64,000 bases of DNA from Polytrichum commune (Eukaryota; Streptophyta; Polytrichopsida; Polytrichales; Polytrichaceae). The DNA lies in the NCBI GenBank assembly GCA_950295325.1, contig OX485803.1, positions 70,013,554 through 70,077,553 of the forward strand, written 5' to 3'. Under the pieces are notes generated by a model. That model was given only the letters and a program-made list of their open reading frames with translations, was not told the origin of the DNA and did no database searches. The position numbers were made by a program, and so were the translations under genes. Each line of letters begins with the position of its first letter. Within the stretch, counting starts at the first letter, position 1. Positions 46,572 through 60,164 of the stretch are shown here, piece by piece.

Positions 46572-46769
46572 CTACACTATTTATCCAATTAGTGCATGTT
46601 ACTATTTGGAGTTATGCAATGCTATAACTATTTCATGAGAATGTAATATTCTTCAATGTTTGAACACCCTGTTGACCTTTCATTAGTAAAAATTGAATTC
46701 TTGAGCAAGATGTTATTGCATTGTGTAACTCCGAATAACAACACACGCTAATTGAGATAAGCAGTGTAG
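46572..46769. mobile_element. Small MITE, CTACACT termini
   Basis: This 198-bp element has long imperfect inverted repeats beginning CTACACT and passing through GGAGTTA-x2-CAATGC. Related copies lie near 59260-59470 and 60165-60400. It carries no protein. Confidence 0.65.
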
Positions 46770-49700
46770 TCTTTTCACACAAATCCACAACCCAAATTTG
46801 ATCGACACAAAGATGTAGGAAAAAAGAAGAAGAAAGGAACCAACTGAAACAACATCTGCATACCTCACATGCTTGCAGTGACTGTGCCGATGCGGACGTG
46901 GGAGTAAATAAGTTGAGTGGTCCGGGGAGGATTTTTGGTCATAATCGGTCAAAACCCTAGTGTAAGAAAGTCCAACCTGTTACATGTTGTGATCTTTTGG
47001 GGTTTTTCCTTTCTTTATTCGAGGCATATTCCATAGATTCATCTAAACTGATAGGTAATATTTCCTACAGTCTTGAACCTCAACCGGTTGTTTCTCAACA
47101 GGTTCATCTGTAACTAGCTGTTCGTTCTTCCCGTACACTGAATAAGTTAAGCATAAGATGGCCTTGACACGGTCTACTTTCTGCAACTGTTTGGATGCAT
47201 CGTGTGAGGAATGACCCAGAAGTCGCAGGAGAACCGGGAAACTGATTAAGTTAAGCGATTGATTTGAGCACGGGCAGACGACTGAGGTCCATGGAGTTGA
47301 CAGAATACTTTGGGCAATTTGTGTCAAGTGGGCCAAATGTGATCAAACAACCCGAGCACAGTAAGTTGATGACAAAATTGGAATGAACATCATGCAACCA
47401 ACCATGTTGGAAGTTCATAGTTGTTGCAGTGACTCCTCGTGGGCTTTGTCGAATGCTCATATAAGCATAATTTATCATAGTAGTTGCTTTTGCTGCAACG
47501 TCGAATGCTCGTATAAGCGTAATTTATCATGGTTGCTTTTACTGCAATGTCATAGCAAGCCATGAGTGGAGATGTCCGTGCTGCTCCTCGACCAAGAAGC
47601 CCAACGGTCATCATGGGTAAATCGATCTGTTGAAACCACATCAAGTGTGCTTTAAACGTTTTATTTTCAATGCTTTGAGATTTAGTGTGAGGTGTTTTTT
47701 GGAGCTAATTCGCATTATTATACCAATGACGTGGTTCGTCTTTCAGAGTGGATTAGGGATGCTTGGTAATAAAAGCCATCGTAGGGGAGACAAATTTTTG
47801 CAATGTTTCACATGTGCATGTGCAAGGGGAGGATCTGGACCCAAGTCTGTTCCATCCTAAAGTCCATTTTTGTCCATGCTAGCACCTATTATTGAGGGAG
47901 ATGATGGAGACCATTTTAGTTTGTCTTTTAACAAGAAGGTCGCAATATATTTTGATGTTCTCTATGATGTTCGTCAAGAATACCAAATGTAAGTCTCCTA
48001 TTATTCAACACTATTGGTGATAACCTCCAGGGAACAAGTGGGTACACGATATAATTGACATTGATAGGGTTGGATTTCAATAATTAGAAGATTGTTGGGT
48101 GTCATAATATTGTGATGAAAGGACCCCAATATTTAGGGAAAGCTACATCTACTCTTCCATTTAATAAGTTTAGTTTCATTTCCTATTCCCATGAGCATGT
48201 TCCATGGAGCTTCATCACCGAGAGAAGCTACATCATGAGCATGGGCATGCCCCTATTACCAACATTTTGGGGCTTGCCTGCATTTTTTTTGGGACTATTT
48301 TAAAGGCCACACGTGCCCCTATAATTGTGTTGCAGATGCAATTGCCCGAAAGATCGATTTGGCTACTCAAATGAACATTTTGGTTGCCCAAATGATGTTT
48401 TGTGGAGTTTAGGTACGTTGTTAGGGTTCACATGGATTATGGTTTGAAGTTGGCCTTGATTTTATTGCACACACAACATACCCACATTGATGTCCAACAA
48501 CAAACAACATTGATGAATGTATACAATATGCATATTCTTGAAGCTTGAGGGCATGGCACATAATGTTTATTGTACATAGTGTAGTGAAAAACAACCAACA
48601 ACCTCATTAGAGGAATTGAATGCCTAAGAGAACAAAAGTGGCCTACAGGGAACATCTCCAACCCTAAGGTCCAAAACGTTGTTCCCTCATTGAACTCCAA
48701 ACCCTAAGCTGCAACCATGGATGAAGACCCCACAATGCTATGTTGTAGCAACAACAACCTCAAGAAAATTTCAAACATGCACGCCCTCATCTTCAGCTGC
48801 ATTCCACCGATTGAGGCAGAATGATTGAAGTATTCCAAGTCTTGCATTTATTGGTCGTGGTCTGGGTTCAGGTCCAAACTCTCCCCCAAACCTGCAAACC
48901 AAAAATAGTACCAAACGCTGTATAGTGTTGGTTGGCTCACATTGCTTGAAATTGGGCAAGCTACTTTGGGTGATTCCTAATCACTTGGCTCTAGTTAGTG
49001 TTCACAAGATGGAGCTCTAACAACTGAGCAATAACCTCATCAAATGTAGCCTCCATGATCACCTTCAAAATGTGCTCCAAGAAGAGGTCATCTGGAATGG
49101 GATGCAAAACATAGCCCATGTTGTTACTACTTAGGTGGGAGTTGCGAGTTTCAAAAAACAATAGTCATGCCAATCAGTCGCTATTTGCATATAGATGACT
49201 ACATGTAGTCATAAATGTATGACTATATGAGTCATATGGTCTCAAGTCCCACTGCAGGTCCTGTTTTGAGGTCCCAAAACACTGTGGGAACGCAACATTG
49301 GGAACAAGAAGTGTCCGATATGACCCCCAGTCAGATTGTCCGAAGCGACTAAGTCGAAATGACTACAAACAGTGCTAGTCACATTTTGGTTTATGCCCTA
49401 TTGTAGTCATAAAACCTAGTCACATTGGGCTGGTTTTCTTGTAGTGCAAGGTGATGTTTCAAAGCAAAGAATGGATACATACATCTTGGAAAATTGTCCA
49501 CTATCGCATTCCACTCAATGCCAAAATTTGTGCTATTTTGGTTTGTCAAAAGTTACAAACTCCCTATGCAAAAAAAATTCATGCTCTTTATGGTAGTCAC
49601 CATGAATTGTCCAACAACTATTTCACAAAAATGGTAAGTAGTAGGTTGCACTTGACGAACTGCCTTATTATCACACATTGCATGATGTGTGTTGTGTAGT

Positions 49701-50868
49701 TTGGAGAGTGCATGTTGCATGCGCTCATCTAGCCCAAGGTGCAATTACGTTTTTTCACCCAATGTTTCCAATTTGAAACCTCTATCATTGAGCATGAACA
49801 CCTCAGTAATTGTTGTACTAGTTTTTTTTTCATTCACCAAAGAAATGGGACTGTTGGCTTGGAAAGAACAAAGTCACGCACCAAATTCATCACATACATC
49901 CCAATATCGCCTAATCAAAATTGTAGTAAGTTTTTGCTCTCAGTTAAATAACCCAAAACCCAGGGTACAGACTCTCAAGGAAGGTTTAACTAGTGTCTAT
50001 TACAGGCATTTGTCACATTATAGATCATTAATCAAACAATAGGGTTGCTATCTTCACTTTAAATAATGGTTGGTATGTCTTTTACTCTCTTTTTCTCTCT
50101 TAGTTTTTCTCTCAATATTTCTCAGTCAGTAGGGTATGTGTGTCAGTCTCAGTAGCAGCCATCTCGTCATGAGATTGTGTAACAATAGTCTTTCGAGAAC
50201 AATAGTCTTTGAGTATCATAATTGTCTTTCGTAACCATTGGCCAATGCATCTTCAATTCAAAATAATTCCTTCATTACTTGGTCAATGTTAATTCCAATA
50301 CAAGACAAATTGTTTATTCCTTAACTTCATATTTAATCATTACTCACAACTTATGCCACTAACAAAGTCTAATGGTCAGCTATAGTCTTGGCCGTCCTGC
50401 ACAACCTGCACAACAACAACTAGGGTAACACACAAGAAAATAGTTGATCTGGTTAGCTTGCCCCTTTATACTCAAAGATCAAGTCTCTAGACTAAATTCC
50501 AATTTACAACTCCACTTAAGACTCAGATAACTTATGCCTAGGTCTCATTGATAATCCAAAGTTCATCCTATCTTAGACTTACTCTCGATAACCCTAACTT
50601 CTCAAATCCTCTCTAATAAACTGATCATAACTCTTCAAATTTCACTATAATCTCATTTGGTTGAACTATTAGCTTTCTTTATCATGGCCTCTTACATGCT
50701 TCAACTATACTCAATAGATTCTTTCACGGTCAAACACTTGGCCTTACGGCTTCTTTACAGCCTACAGTAGGTTGCGATTATAGTCTATAGTTTCCTCCTT
50801 AGACCGCCTCTTGGCTTTTCGACTCCTTCTTTCACCAGGGCCTTTCACCTATCCTTCCCTTTAAGGGG

Positions 50869-50870
<2 letters not shown>
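46770..50870. other. Gene-free or gene-fragment stretch
   Basis: No recognisable protein. The minus-strand frame at 47043-47336 has fairly coding-like composition (charged C-terminal part) but matches nothing I know. A 52-bp tandem duplication lies at 47448-47551. The rest is AT-rich with weak frames. Confidence 0.3.
47448..47551. repeat. 52-bp tandem duplication
   Basis: A unit beginning GTCGAATGCTC occurs at 47448-47499 and directly again at 47500-47551 with several substitutions. Confidence 0.85.

Positions 50871-50920
<50 letters not shown>
50871..50920. repeat. (TC)25 microsatellite
   Basis: Fifty bases of uninterrupted TC dinucleotides. It is embedded in a strongly pyrimidine-rich plus strand (about 50050-51600). 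Confidence 0.97.
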
Positions 50921-50927
<7 letters not shown>

Positions 50928-53900
50928 CAACGCTCTGCGCCCAAGTCGCTTTCGGCTCAGTCTCTTGCACCACCTTTCTTTCCTCAACCCGACAATGGTT
51001 CAACTATGGTCTTTCAGTCTCTACGCTCATAGTTATACACTTCTTCTCAATTATGGTGTACCACTCATAGTGTTTACTTTGGATTTCTCACTTTGATTCA
51101 CTCAACTATACTCGCAATGTTAATTCAGACGATTGCATCTTCAACAATGGTCAATCATTTCACAATTCGTCCGCTTGTTTCACATCATGACTTACACTCT
51201 CCTTCTCCATGTGGCTGACTCATCCTCTCTTTATTTCTCAACTGTTGAATTACAACAAAGGTTTGACGCTCAGACAATTGTTCGTCCAGTAGTCTATTTT
51301 CTACAACAATAGTTTCCTTCTGGAATTTCACTCGCTCGTCCCTCATACACTCATGGTCCTCTTCTCTTGTTTTATCCTTCATAATTTACTCCTTTCTCTC
51401 AATTCCAGAATCACTCATCTTCTCACCAATCATTCAATTCATTGTTCATTTTACGTCATCCATATCACTTCTCGCAGACTTGCTCTCGCAATCAAGGTTT
51501 ACACAATTCCTCTCACACTTCTATCCTCTTCATTAACTCTCACAACAATGAACAGTGAAACTTCACTCTTGTATTCCAGTAATCAAAATGGAAAATAATT
51601 CGACTTCTCTCTTGGCCATTCAACACAATTCAAAATTCAAATAAGAATGTTCTTTTACAGAAATCGGTAACCCGCAATCACTGCGGTGATTACTCGAAGA
51701 AAATAGTTAACTATTGTCCTCGCCCGAATGTGGTGCTAAGGGAGACAAGACTATTAGTTTTTACAAGGCGCTCAAACTATCGAAGAAATGTCTCCTTGCT
51801 TCTCCCTCGCCAACCCTCTTAGCTTGGCGGGGGAAGACGATAGTTATCGTAACCGACTAAGGGTACCTAAGCCCGTGCCTATGGTCATAACTACTTGCCT
51901 ATAGTTTAACTATGTTCATCTGCTCGGATGGACTTCATCCGAGACTCTACTATAAGCCTATAGTTAAACTAATTGACCAAAAATTTGGCTCACAAAAACC
52001 AATAGACTTTGACTTAGATTTTGACTCTTTGAACAAAGGCAATTTAAAGGGGCCTCCACACATGGTGCAAGGGTATCACTGCCAATGACATTCTTCCACT
52101 TCTCATGGGTCATCATTCTGATGGCAAAGAATTTAATTTTGGAGCCCTTGTTGGTGTGTGAAATATGCCACAATGTAGTGGATAACTTGGTCTCGACTAC
52201 CTTCCGTAGTAGATAAGAAGGGTGGCTGCAAAAGGGTTTTGTGGATTTTTTGTGTGTTGTAGTTTACCCGAGCTAGATAATACAAATCATTAGAGCCACC
52301 CATTTCATTGGAGAAGGATCACTTCACAAATCCAAACTCCATTTCTCCCTCCAAATGTGACACTCGATCATGGAGCTCCGATGCGTGTTTGTCGACAATC
52401 ATTGCAACACCACCAGGGTCATGATGGCAATGCATGGCATGCCACAACAACTCCATTTGATTAATTAAGGCCCTTATTTCAGGATTTGCCAAAGTCCAAA
52501 AAACCAAAGTAATATGACATTTGGGTCATTATTCACGCCAAATCATCCACTGTAATCTCAAAGAAGTTTCACCTTTTTTCCGGGGTGCAACATGCCATCG
52601 GTGATAAATATCATTTGACATCTTATAGTTGGGAGTCATTGTCTGTTGCTCCATGAACATACTCTTTGACACCAAAACATTAACAAAGCGAGATACATAT
52701 GATGGGACACAACATGCCACCAAGAGAAGGAAATAACCCCCAATAGTACCAACAAACTTCATGTCCATAATAACTCACTTTTAAAGTTGCATACCCACAT
52801 TGATAAAATCGAAAGTGCCAATAGGCCAACCACTCTAGGAGAGCATCCTACTCCTTTGAGTTGCATGATAATGATGTTTGTATCCAATGCTTCAACTTCA
52901 TGATGCTCAGTTGAGCATCTTCTTCATATTTGGAAGCCTTGAAATTATAAACCAATTGCACAAAATCTTTCCTCTTGGACTCTTGGATGTGCTTCTTATG
53001 TTTTTCAAAAAACTGCTCCCAGTGAGAAATACATGAACATTCATGGAACCAAACACCCTTCGAGCGCCAATAAAATTGGCTTACGTAAATATCCACCATG
53101 AAGCCCCTTAAATTGGTATGTTGCACTTCATGGTATTTCATCCGATTGATCATATTGAACCATAGCAACACTGTGAATCTACATCCTCAAACCAAATGTT
53201 GCAAATGGAAACAATCATGACATGACAAAAACAGGGTCATAAATGTGACATGCTATTGTAGTCAAACCTTTCACTATGCATGTATGACCAAACATCCTAC
53301 AAATCCCCTCTAGGCTCCATCCTCCTCACCAAGTCCACCCTAGACCCCCCAGGTAGTTCACTTAGTGCATTTTAAAAATGAAGTGCGGTACAAGATAAAG
53401 AGGATTGAATTCGTTTGACATAGAACTTATAAAATAATTCCGAATAATGAAAGGTCCATTAAAAGTAGACAATCCCATTACAAGTAAGGTGATAGGTTTA
53501 AAATGTGGGCCATTCCTTTTTGTAAAAATAATATAGGGGTTGAAAATAAGGATCCTAGGATGTATATTTAGTAGGATCAATTTTGTATGCATGCCTCATG
53601 AGGACTGGATGTGAAATGGCTCATCGTTTGCCCAAAAATGGATGAAAATTGCAACGCCCGTTATTGGTCTTCTTCATGCACTGCCATTTCTAAAAAAACA
53701 CCTAGGGCTTTGTTTCTTCCTTGAGTCCATTGTATTTTAGGCAACTTTTTTTGAAGCTCCTCCTTGTTGAAGCTTATGATAGCAAAGTCCAACAAGTATT
53801 TCTTGTTGTAGTTGGTTTAGGATCTCCTTTGTAGAAACTCCTTTGTAGTTGCTTTAGGATTAGGGGTGGCCATGAAGTTCCATCTAGGGTTTTGATTTTC

Positions 53901-56475
53901 TTGGCTGAAGGTCTTACGATTGTTTTTGAGGCGGTTTAAGGTTTAGAGTTTCCGTGCGTGGCTTGTGATTGATTGTTCCACTTTTGCTAGGGCGGTCATG
54001 TGGTGTTTACGAATGGCAACTCAAGTGAAGATGTGGACTATGAAGGGTGATCTGTTGTGCCGCAGTTTTACAACACATTGAAGATTTTTGAGGAGGAAAC
54101 GTATGCCTCGCTCATGGTTCATTTGGAAGAGAAATTGGCATTGGAGTAGCCGTTTGAGTTTTATGACAATTATGATAAATGTAGGATTCATTTGTATGTT
54201 TTTTTGGTAGTAAATCGCTTGTTTCCTTGATGCATAATTGGACACTGCGGTATGGGACAAGGTTACATAGGTTTGTTTTGTTTTGCATACCGTAACCCAC
54301 TTGCATAGAATCGTAGGGAACCACAAGACTTATGCATAGCTGCAATGGTTGTGGTTATTTTGTGTTTGGGTCAAACTTTTACGGAGCGGGTGTTGTGATA
54401 GTGAACACATGCACACTCTTGTTTTGTTTCCACCCTAAGTCTAATTTTTTGATGCATGAAGGGTATGTTCTATGGGCTGTAAAACTGCAAAATTTCAAGC
54501 AAAATTTAAATTGCATTATGCTTAAGTATCCTTGTGTTCTTCATCACTTGCAATTGTATGATATCATTCAAATTATGGTATTGGAATGATATGCATCATG
54601 TTATCACGCTTGTTTTTCTGTGATGTGGTTAACGGTACACATATTTTGCACAAGTTAATTTTTTTTTGCTAAACACAAGTCTTTTACTTGTATGATAAGT
54701 TTTTTCACTTAGTTTTTGCAATGATATGTATTCTTTATGCCTTTTTGTTGCCATGTTATTTCCCACCACTTTTGCATTGCCTAAACTTTTAAATGAACTT
54801 CTTTTAATTGAAAGGAATGTAGACTACAAAAAATTGTAATGACATGGGCAATAAAAGTAATGGTAGGGTGCAAGAAAATAGGCCATTTTAGAGAATTAAG
54901 TAATTATAGGGAGTTTTTAATTTGTGCCTTGGAGGTAAATAGCCCTTAAACAAATATCCCTCCACTGCATGTGGTGCACAAAAATCCTATAGAGTGGCCT
55001 ACCCGAGCTTAGACCCTATCACCTTCTCACGGGCCATTGGCGTTTACTCATTTCTTCTTCCAACCTGGGAGATGCATTCCCTCACCACTTTCCTTTCAAG
55101 CTTTGACTCATTACTTTGTTGTGCATGAATTTATCCAAGTTATTCTAAGTCTTGAAAAGTTGCTTCTCTCCTTCCTTTCATTAGAGTCAATTGCTTCTCT
55201 TGGACCCTATTGACTTTTAACCTTCTGCAATTTGACTTGCTCACGTAAATGCTTTAAGGCTATCGCCTCATAATTAGACATTCAAGTTTAACTATGGCTC
55301 TCACAACCTTTTGTCTTTCTTGCTCTCATTGATATACAAGACCTTCTTGGACACTTGCACTCTTGGTAATACTCTTAACCACAACATTGGTTGACATCAT
55401 GTCTTATCATACTTACTTTGTTAGTTTATCGCTTATACTCACTCTTCCTTGGCCTATCGCCAACACTTACTCACTTACACTGAACTATGATTATCCCCAT
55501 CTTTGATTAATTAGCTTTTAATCCTCACAATCTTTTTGTCCAGAGTCACACTGACAACCACTATTCTCCAACTCATTTTTTCACTATGATTATTCCCTCA
55601 TGTCAATTTGACTATACTTAGCTTTAACTTTAGCAACCTCAATTTACTTTGCTTATAGTTTGGAAAGTTCACTTGCATAACTTAACGCCCAAAGCCTTCT
55701 CTTTTACACATACCACAACTTCACTCAACTCCAATTGCAGAGTTCAACAATCAACAATTTTTCCCCCAAACAATTGCATAAATACCACATTCATTCACTC
55801 TTATGTTGGAGTTCATTCATAAAGTTTTGGAGTCCAAATCACTCGGCTCCATCAGACTACATCTATCCTCAACTCTTTACTTGGGATTAATTCTAGCAAC
55901 TATACAACCGCTCTTAATCGTTGAGATTGGGGGTTCAAAAAGCCTATTGCTTTGCTAGGATGAGACTAAGTCTGATTCTACAAATGAAAAATAGCCTCCT
56001 TTTTTTTCTTAACCAATCTTCTCCTTATTGAGTCAAAGGGAAGGAGAATGTGGTTACAAGCAATAATCAACTTATCACGGCAATAGCCTTCTAATCCTTC
56101 TACGGATGATATTCCAACTACCAAATGTTGGATGAAAGCCACGTAAATTTGAAAATTTTCCACTTCAACTAGGCTATAGCCCAAAAATGTGGCTTAACGT
56201 AACTTTTTCAATGACACTTCTTATGTACAAGTTTACAAGTACTGTCATTCCGACTAATAATCATGTAATGAACTACTTACAAAGTTTGGTATATTGTGCA
56301 TCCTAACATTTTTGTAATGACATATTGTCGGGATGATTAAAAAGTGGATGAAAATCACTCAGTAAGCGACATCATTTGTAACATTTTAAATCTAGTATTG
56401 CCCAAAACGTTCTACAAGGAATGACAATTTAGGTTTACATTAGTGTTGATGACCTACACTGCCGGTTTACAATTA
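50921..56475. other. Gene-free stretch, pyrimidine-rich in parts
   Basis: No recognisable gene. 50050-51600 and about 55000-55930 are T/C-rich on the plus strand and share a similar style (CTATAGTT and ACTTTGACTC-type words), perhaps one repeat family. Minus-strand frames at 52319-53171 are open but unrecognised and could be a decayed transposon protein. Confidence 0.3.
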
Positions 56476-56955
56476 GGGCCACTTCAAACACGAGACTGAG
56501 AGCCCTCGACCATTACACTTCAGGCACTCTCATTGGTGGAAAAGGCGGAGCCCATCCAAGTTCACTTCACACCACGCTTGAGGGACCAACGGAGTATGTG
56601 ATTGCAAGATGGATGTGAATCCTACATGGCATCAAATGGATCATGTTTCATGGTCACTTGGACGATTCTCAAAAACCACCTCTTGGAGGTAGGCCTCACA
56701 CAAAACTGGGAGACCACAACACTACAAACGCTCACAACCGTTGATTTATTCTATTTTATCATGCGTAAGGACTCGCTTGAACAGAAAATCACTGAAATAG
56801 CATTCGGTTGAGGGCATGGTCACATATGACTTCACACTACACTTCCGTGACCACACTACATGATTTTGGAGGTGTGTCGGGATGGCCTTTGGACACTTTC
56901 TTTTGTGCCCTCACAATTTCATGGTCACGGCTCTTGGCTTGTGTGTGAAGTGGCC
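56476..56955. mobile_element. MITE, PIF/Harbinger-like, copy 2
   Basis: 480 bp, starting GGGCCACTTC and ending GAAGTGGCCT (the last base diverged). The target duplication TTA lies on both sides (56473-56475, 56956-56958). Its interior aligns with copies 1 and 3. Confidence 0.85.
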
Positions 56956-57006
56956 TTTAGTATCGAGCAAGAAAAAGAAAATCGGTGATACTAACTACAA
57001 TATTTA

Positions 57007-57608
57007 GGGCCACTTCACACACAAGGTTGAAGGCCCTTGACCATGGCAATGTAAGAGCTCTCATTGGTCGAAAAGGCGGAGACCGTCCAAGTTCACTTCA
57101 CACTAGGAGGTGAAGGCCTAAAGGCCCAAAGAAAAGTTCGTGGATGAAAAGTCTACATGGAGTCCTACATGGCTGGTTGTGGATAAGGGTGCATGGTCTA
57201 CCGGAATTTGCGTCAGACCCACCTCCAAGAGGTTGGCTTGACGCAAATTTCGGGAGACCATGACTTTTTTAATGTTTTTTCCAACATGACAGATTTCAGG
57301 ACAGACTGCATGGCAGATTCCAGAACAAATTCCAAGACAGATTCCAGGACAAACAAACACCACCAAGTAATTATCTTGAATTGATAAAGTTGGAGACATA
57401 TTATATTAAACCAAATCCTCCCCTCTTTTTCCGCCAACAAAATATGCAATGGTCCCGCAACATGGTTCATTCTCACTTCACACTATGCTTGAGGGCCCAA
57501 GTCTACATAAAATGGCTTTCCCAACACCCATGGTACGGCCTTTGGATGAGATTCAAGGGTCCTCACCATTACAAGGTCACGGCTCTTGGTTCATGTGTGA
57601 AGTGGCCC
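57007..57608. mobile_element. MITE, PIF/Harbinger-like, copy 3
   Basis: 602 bp, starting GGGCCACTTCACACA and ending TGTGTGAAGTGGCCC. A perfect TTA duplication flanks it (57004-57006, 57609-57611). It lies only about 50 bp from copy 2, in the same orientation. Its interior has a long hairpin (57192-57262) and short iterations of AGATTCCAGGACA-like sequence near 57290-57355. Confidence 0.9.
57192..57262. repeat. Hairpin with 24-bp arms
   Basis: CATGGTCTACCGGAATTTGC... (57192-57215) pairs with 57239-57262, about 22 of 24 bases matching, around a 23-nt loop. It lies in MITE copy 3; copies 1 and 2 have more degenerate versions. The shape resembles a small-RNA precursor, but no expression evidence exists. 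Confidence 0.75.
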
Positions 57609-57611
57609 TTA

Positions 57612-59259
57612 ATGTAGTGGCTTCTCCTGTCTCATACACCAAATTCCTCCTAAATCCAGTGTGAAATCTGCTAGATATTCACTGGATTCATGTAACCCAC
57701 ACAGGAACCTTGTGCACTAAACAATGTCATACATGACATCAAGGTTTCCAAAAATGTGAGTCGATGAACAGGGGAGAACTGACCGCTAGGTGCAGATGAA
57801 CCTGTTGAGTTCGAGAACTGTCCGGTCAAATCCAAGACTTCAAAGAACGTCAGCAACCCTTTCGAGTGATCAATTCACAGAACGTTCCTCGATCTAATAA
57901 TGAGAAACTGAGCGGTGTCAACATGGAACCGGTTGGACATGGAAACACCAGAAGGTGTCAACACGTACACCAGTCGGTCTCAGAAACACTCGGATCTTCA
58001 CTGATCATGCCCAAAAATCTTCCCGGACACACTGATGGGTGTGAGTTTCGATCACATCAATCAGCTGGGCCCAGTTGTGAAGCTTCACGTGTAATGTGTC
58101 TCAAGGGCTACGCCCAAAATACTTGTCGAGGCCACACTTCTTTCTATTGGGTTGCAGATCTACCTGTCGGGAGCTGCTCCGCACGGGACCCCAAATTCAA
58201 CGCTTGACTCGATTTTTGACCTGGTGGACCAAATCCCTTGGTGATTGATGACGGATGAGGTGTGTATGAGAAGTTAGTGTGTTCACTCATACAGGTCTCT
58301 CATGCACGGCCACTAGTGCAAGTGAGTATGTGATACATGGAAGCTTGTTATGTACATATAATATTTTGGACTTCCTTAAAGCTCTCAGTTGCCTATTCCC
58401 AGGGAGTCAAGGGTTTGTAGAGTCCTCTGATACTTATTATTGGAAGGAGCCGGCCCCACGTACGGGGGTCACCGTTGCCTTTCGGTACCCTCCTTTTGAC
58501 CTCAATTTTGTTGCAACTTGCACCTCGACTGTGTACTTAATAAGCTTTGGTTTGTTCTGACTGGGTGTCCCAGTCTTCGAAGTTCCTTAGGTGTGTGGGC
58601 TAAGGTAGGCATGCCCAAAACTCATGCCCTCCCCACACTTACCGGTGGGTATAGTCAGTGAACGGCTCTCACTCAGTAAGAGGACAATTTTTGTTGGCTC
58701 TGTCTATAGGACAAAGACTATGCATCAACTTCTTCGTTTCAACAACAAATTTCTTAACCACTTTGTGTTCACACTTGGACGTTACTTGTTCTTGTTATTT
58801 TTGGTCCACTTTATGTAATGTGGATGTTAATTATAGTTTATATATAAGTGCTCCCTAAAATGCATTGAAAGAAATCTAGTTAACTATAGTTATTTCGGAA
58901 TTCTTGATTATTTATTTTAAAAATTTCGGGTGATAAATGAGTAGCTTCAATCCTTGACCCGTGTTTGAGAAGAAGGTGCACAAAATCCAAGAAAGGTTTG
59001 GTATAGTGAATAGCCATGAATTGGCATGAGCAAAGTGGACAACTACAATTGTAGTCTTTCATAATAAAGAACAGAGCCTCACGGTTCTACCGTTTTCTTC
59101 TTGTTCACTTTTATCCCAACAAACATGTAAAACTACATTACATTATCTTACATTCAGTTGTTGGTTAAAAGCGACGAATAAGTTCTTCTTATTTGTAGGA
59201 GCCATTTGTTGGCTAGGCCCATTAGTAAGTGTGGGCATGGCATAACATTGCAAGCATTT
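57612..59259. other. Intergenic, no gene recognised
   Basis: Open frames at 57866-58207 and 58279-58560 are of moderate GC but give no known domain. No RNA gene or clear element was seen. Confidence 0.3.
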
Positions 59260-59470
59260 ATGGTATTTTATCTCACTTACTATTTGAAGTTATGCAAGGT
59301 TATATATTTTTTATATTGTGGAATTTGTTTCTTGAAGTTTAAAAAAAATCAAATAAGTTGTATGGACAATATACAACATATATGACTTTATGTGGTCAAA
59401 AGTCACATTCTTGATGAAAAGTTAAAGCATTGTGTAACTCCGAATAGTACGTGGCATTAGATACTATCAA
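59260..59470. mobile_element. Diverged MITE of the 46.6/60.2-kb family
   Basis: CTTACTATTTGAAGTTATGC near 59275-59295 is matched in inverted form by CATTGTGTAACTCCGAATAG near 59428-59447. The interior is AT-rich. Outer ends are not sharply defined. Confidence 0.5.
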
Positions 59471-60164
59471 TGTTGTAGTATACATTTATAACTTGCTTCC
59501 AAACATATGAATGTGAATACATAAGGTAGGTGATGTCAAAAAAAATTTAAACGTTGAGTATATGTATTCTAATTATATTGAAATCTCATCAACGAACTTC
59601 ATTGACACTTAACATGAGATTTGAATGCACACGCAAAAGTTATAAAGATTCAAACTTTTATTGATAGATGATCCAAAATCAAGTTTAGAACAACTTAATA
59701 TAAAGATGGTGGACATTCTCAAATATAAAGTGCACTTATTGTGAATGAGATGTTGGTGTCAACACTAAACATGTACTTTAGTGTTGGTTCTAGGTTCAAT
59801 GTTGGTTTTGGTTATATGTACTTCAAGTTCATCCTAGGCGGCCACACTATTATCTCACTGCAAGGTGACCCATGCTTCACAATAGCCGATTCTTTGGTCA
59901 CCATTGAAGCCTGCATGAAGCTTTCAAATTGGGTGACATGACCATGTATTATAACTTAAGACTCACTTGGTTACATGTGTTTAAGTTGGAGGGTGGTGCA
60001 AACAATGCCACTATTTTCAACAACTTGTAGTATCATATCCTTGGCCTTGGTATCAGAGCTAGAAGGTATAAACTCAACTTCAATAAGATTGTTACCAAAA
60101 TCATCACCAATTCAAATGTTTCTTGTGATCCGCATCAACTCCCATATGAGTCTCAATCTATGTA
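59471..60164. other. AT-rich intergenic, nothing recognised
   Basis: No gene or element identified. The weak plus-strand frame at 59741-59941 has no known domain. Confidence 0.35.

Noticed and set aside
52319-53171. Host gene on the minus strand
   Set aside because: Open frames are short and unlinked by convincing splice sites, and no domain was recognised.
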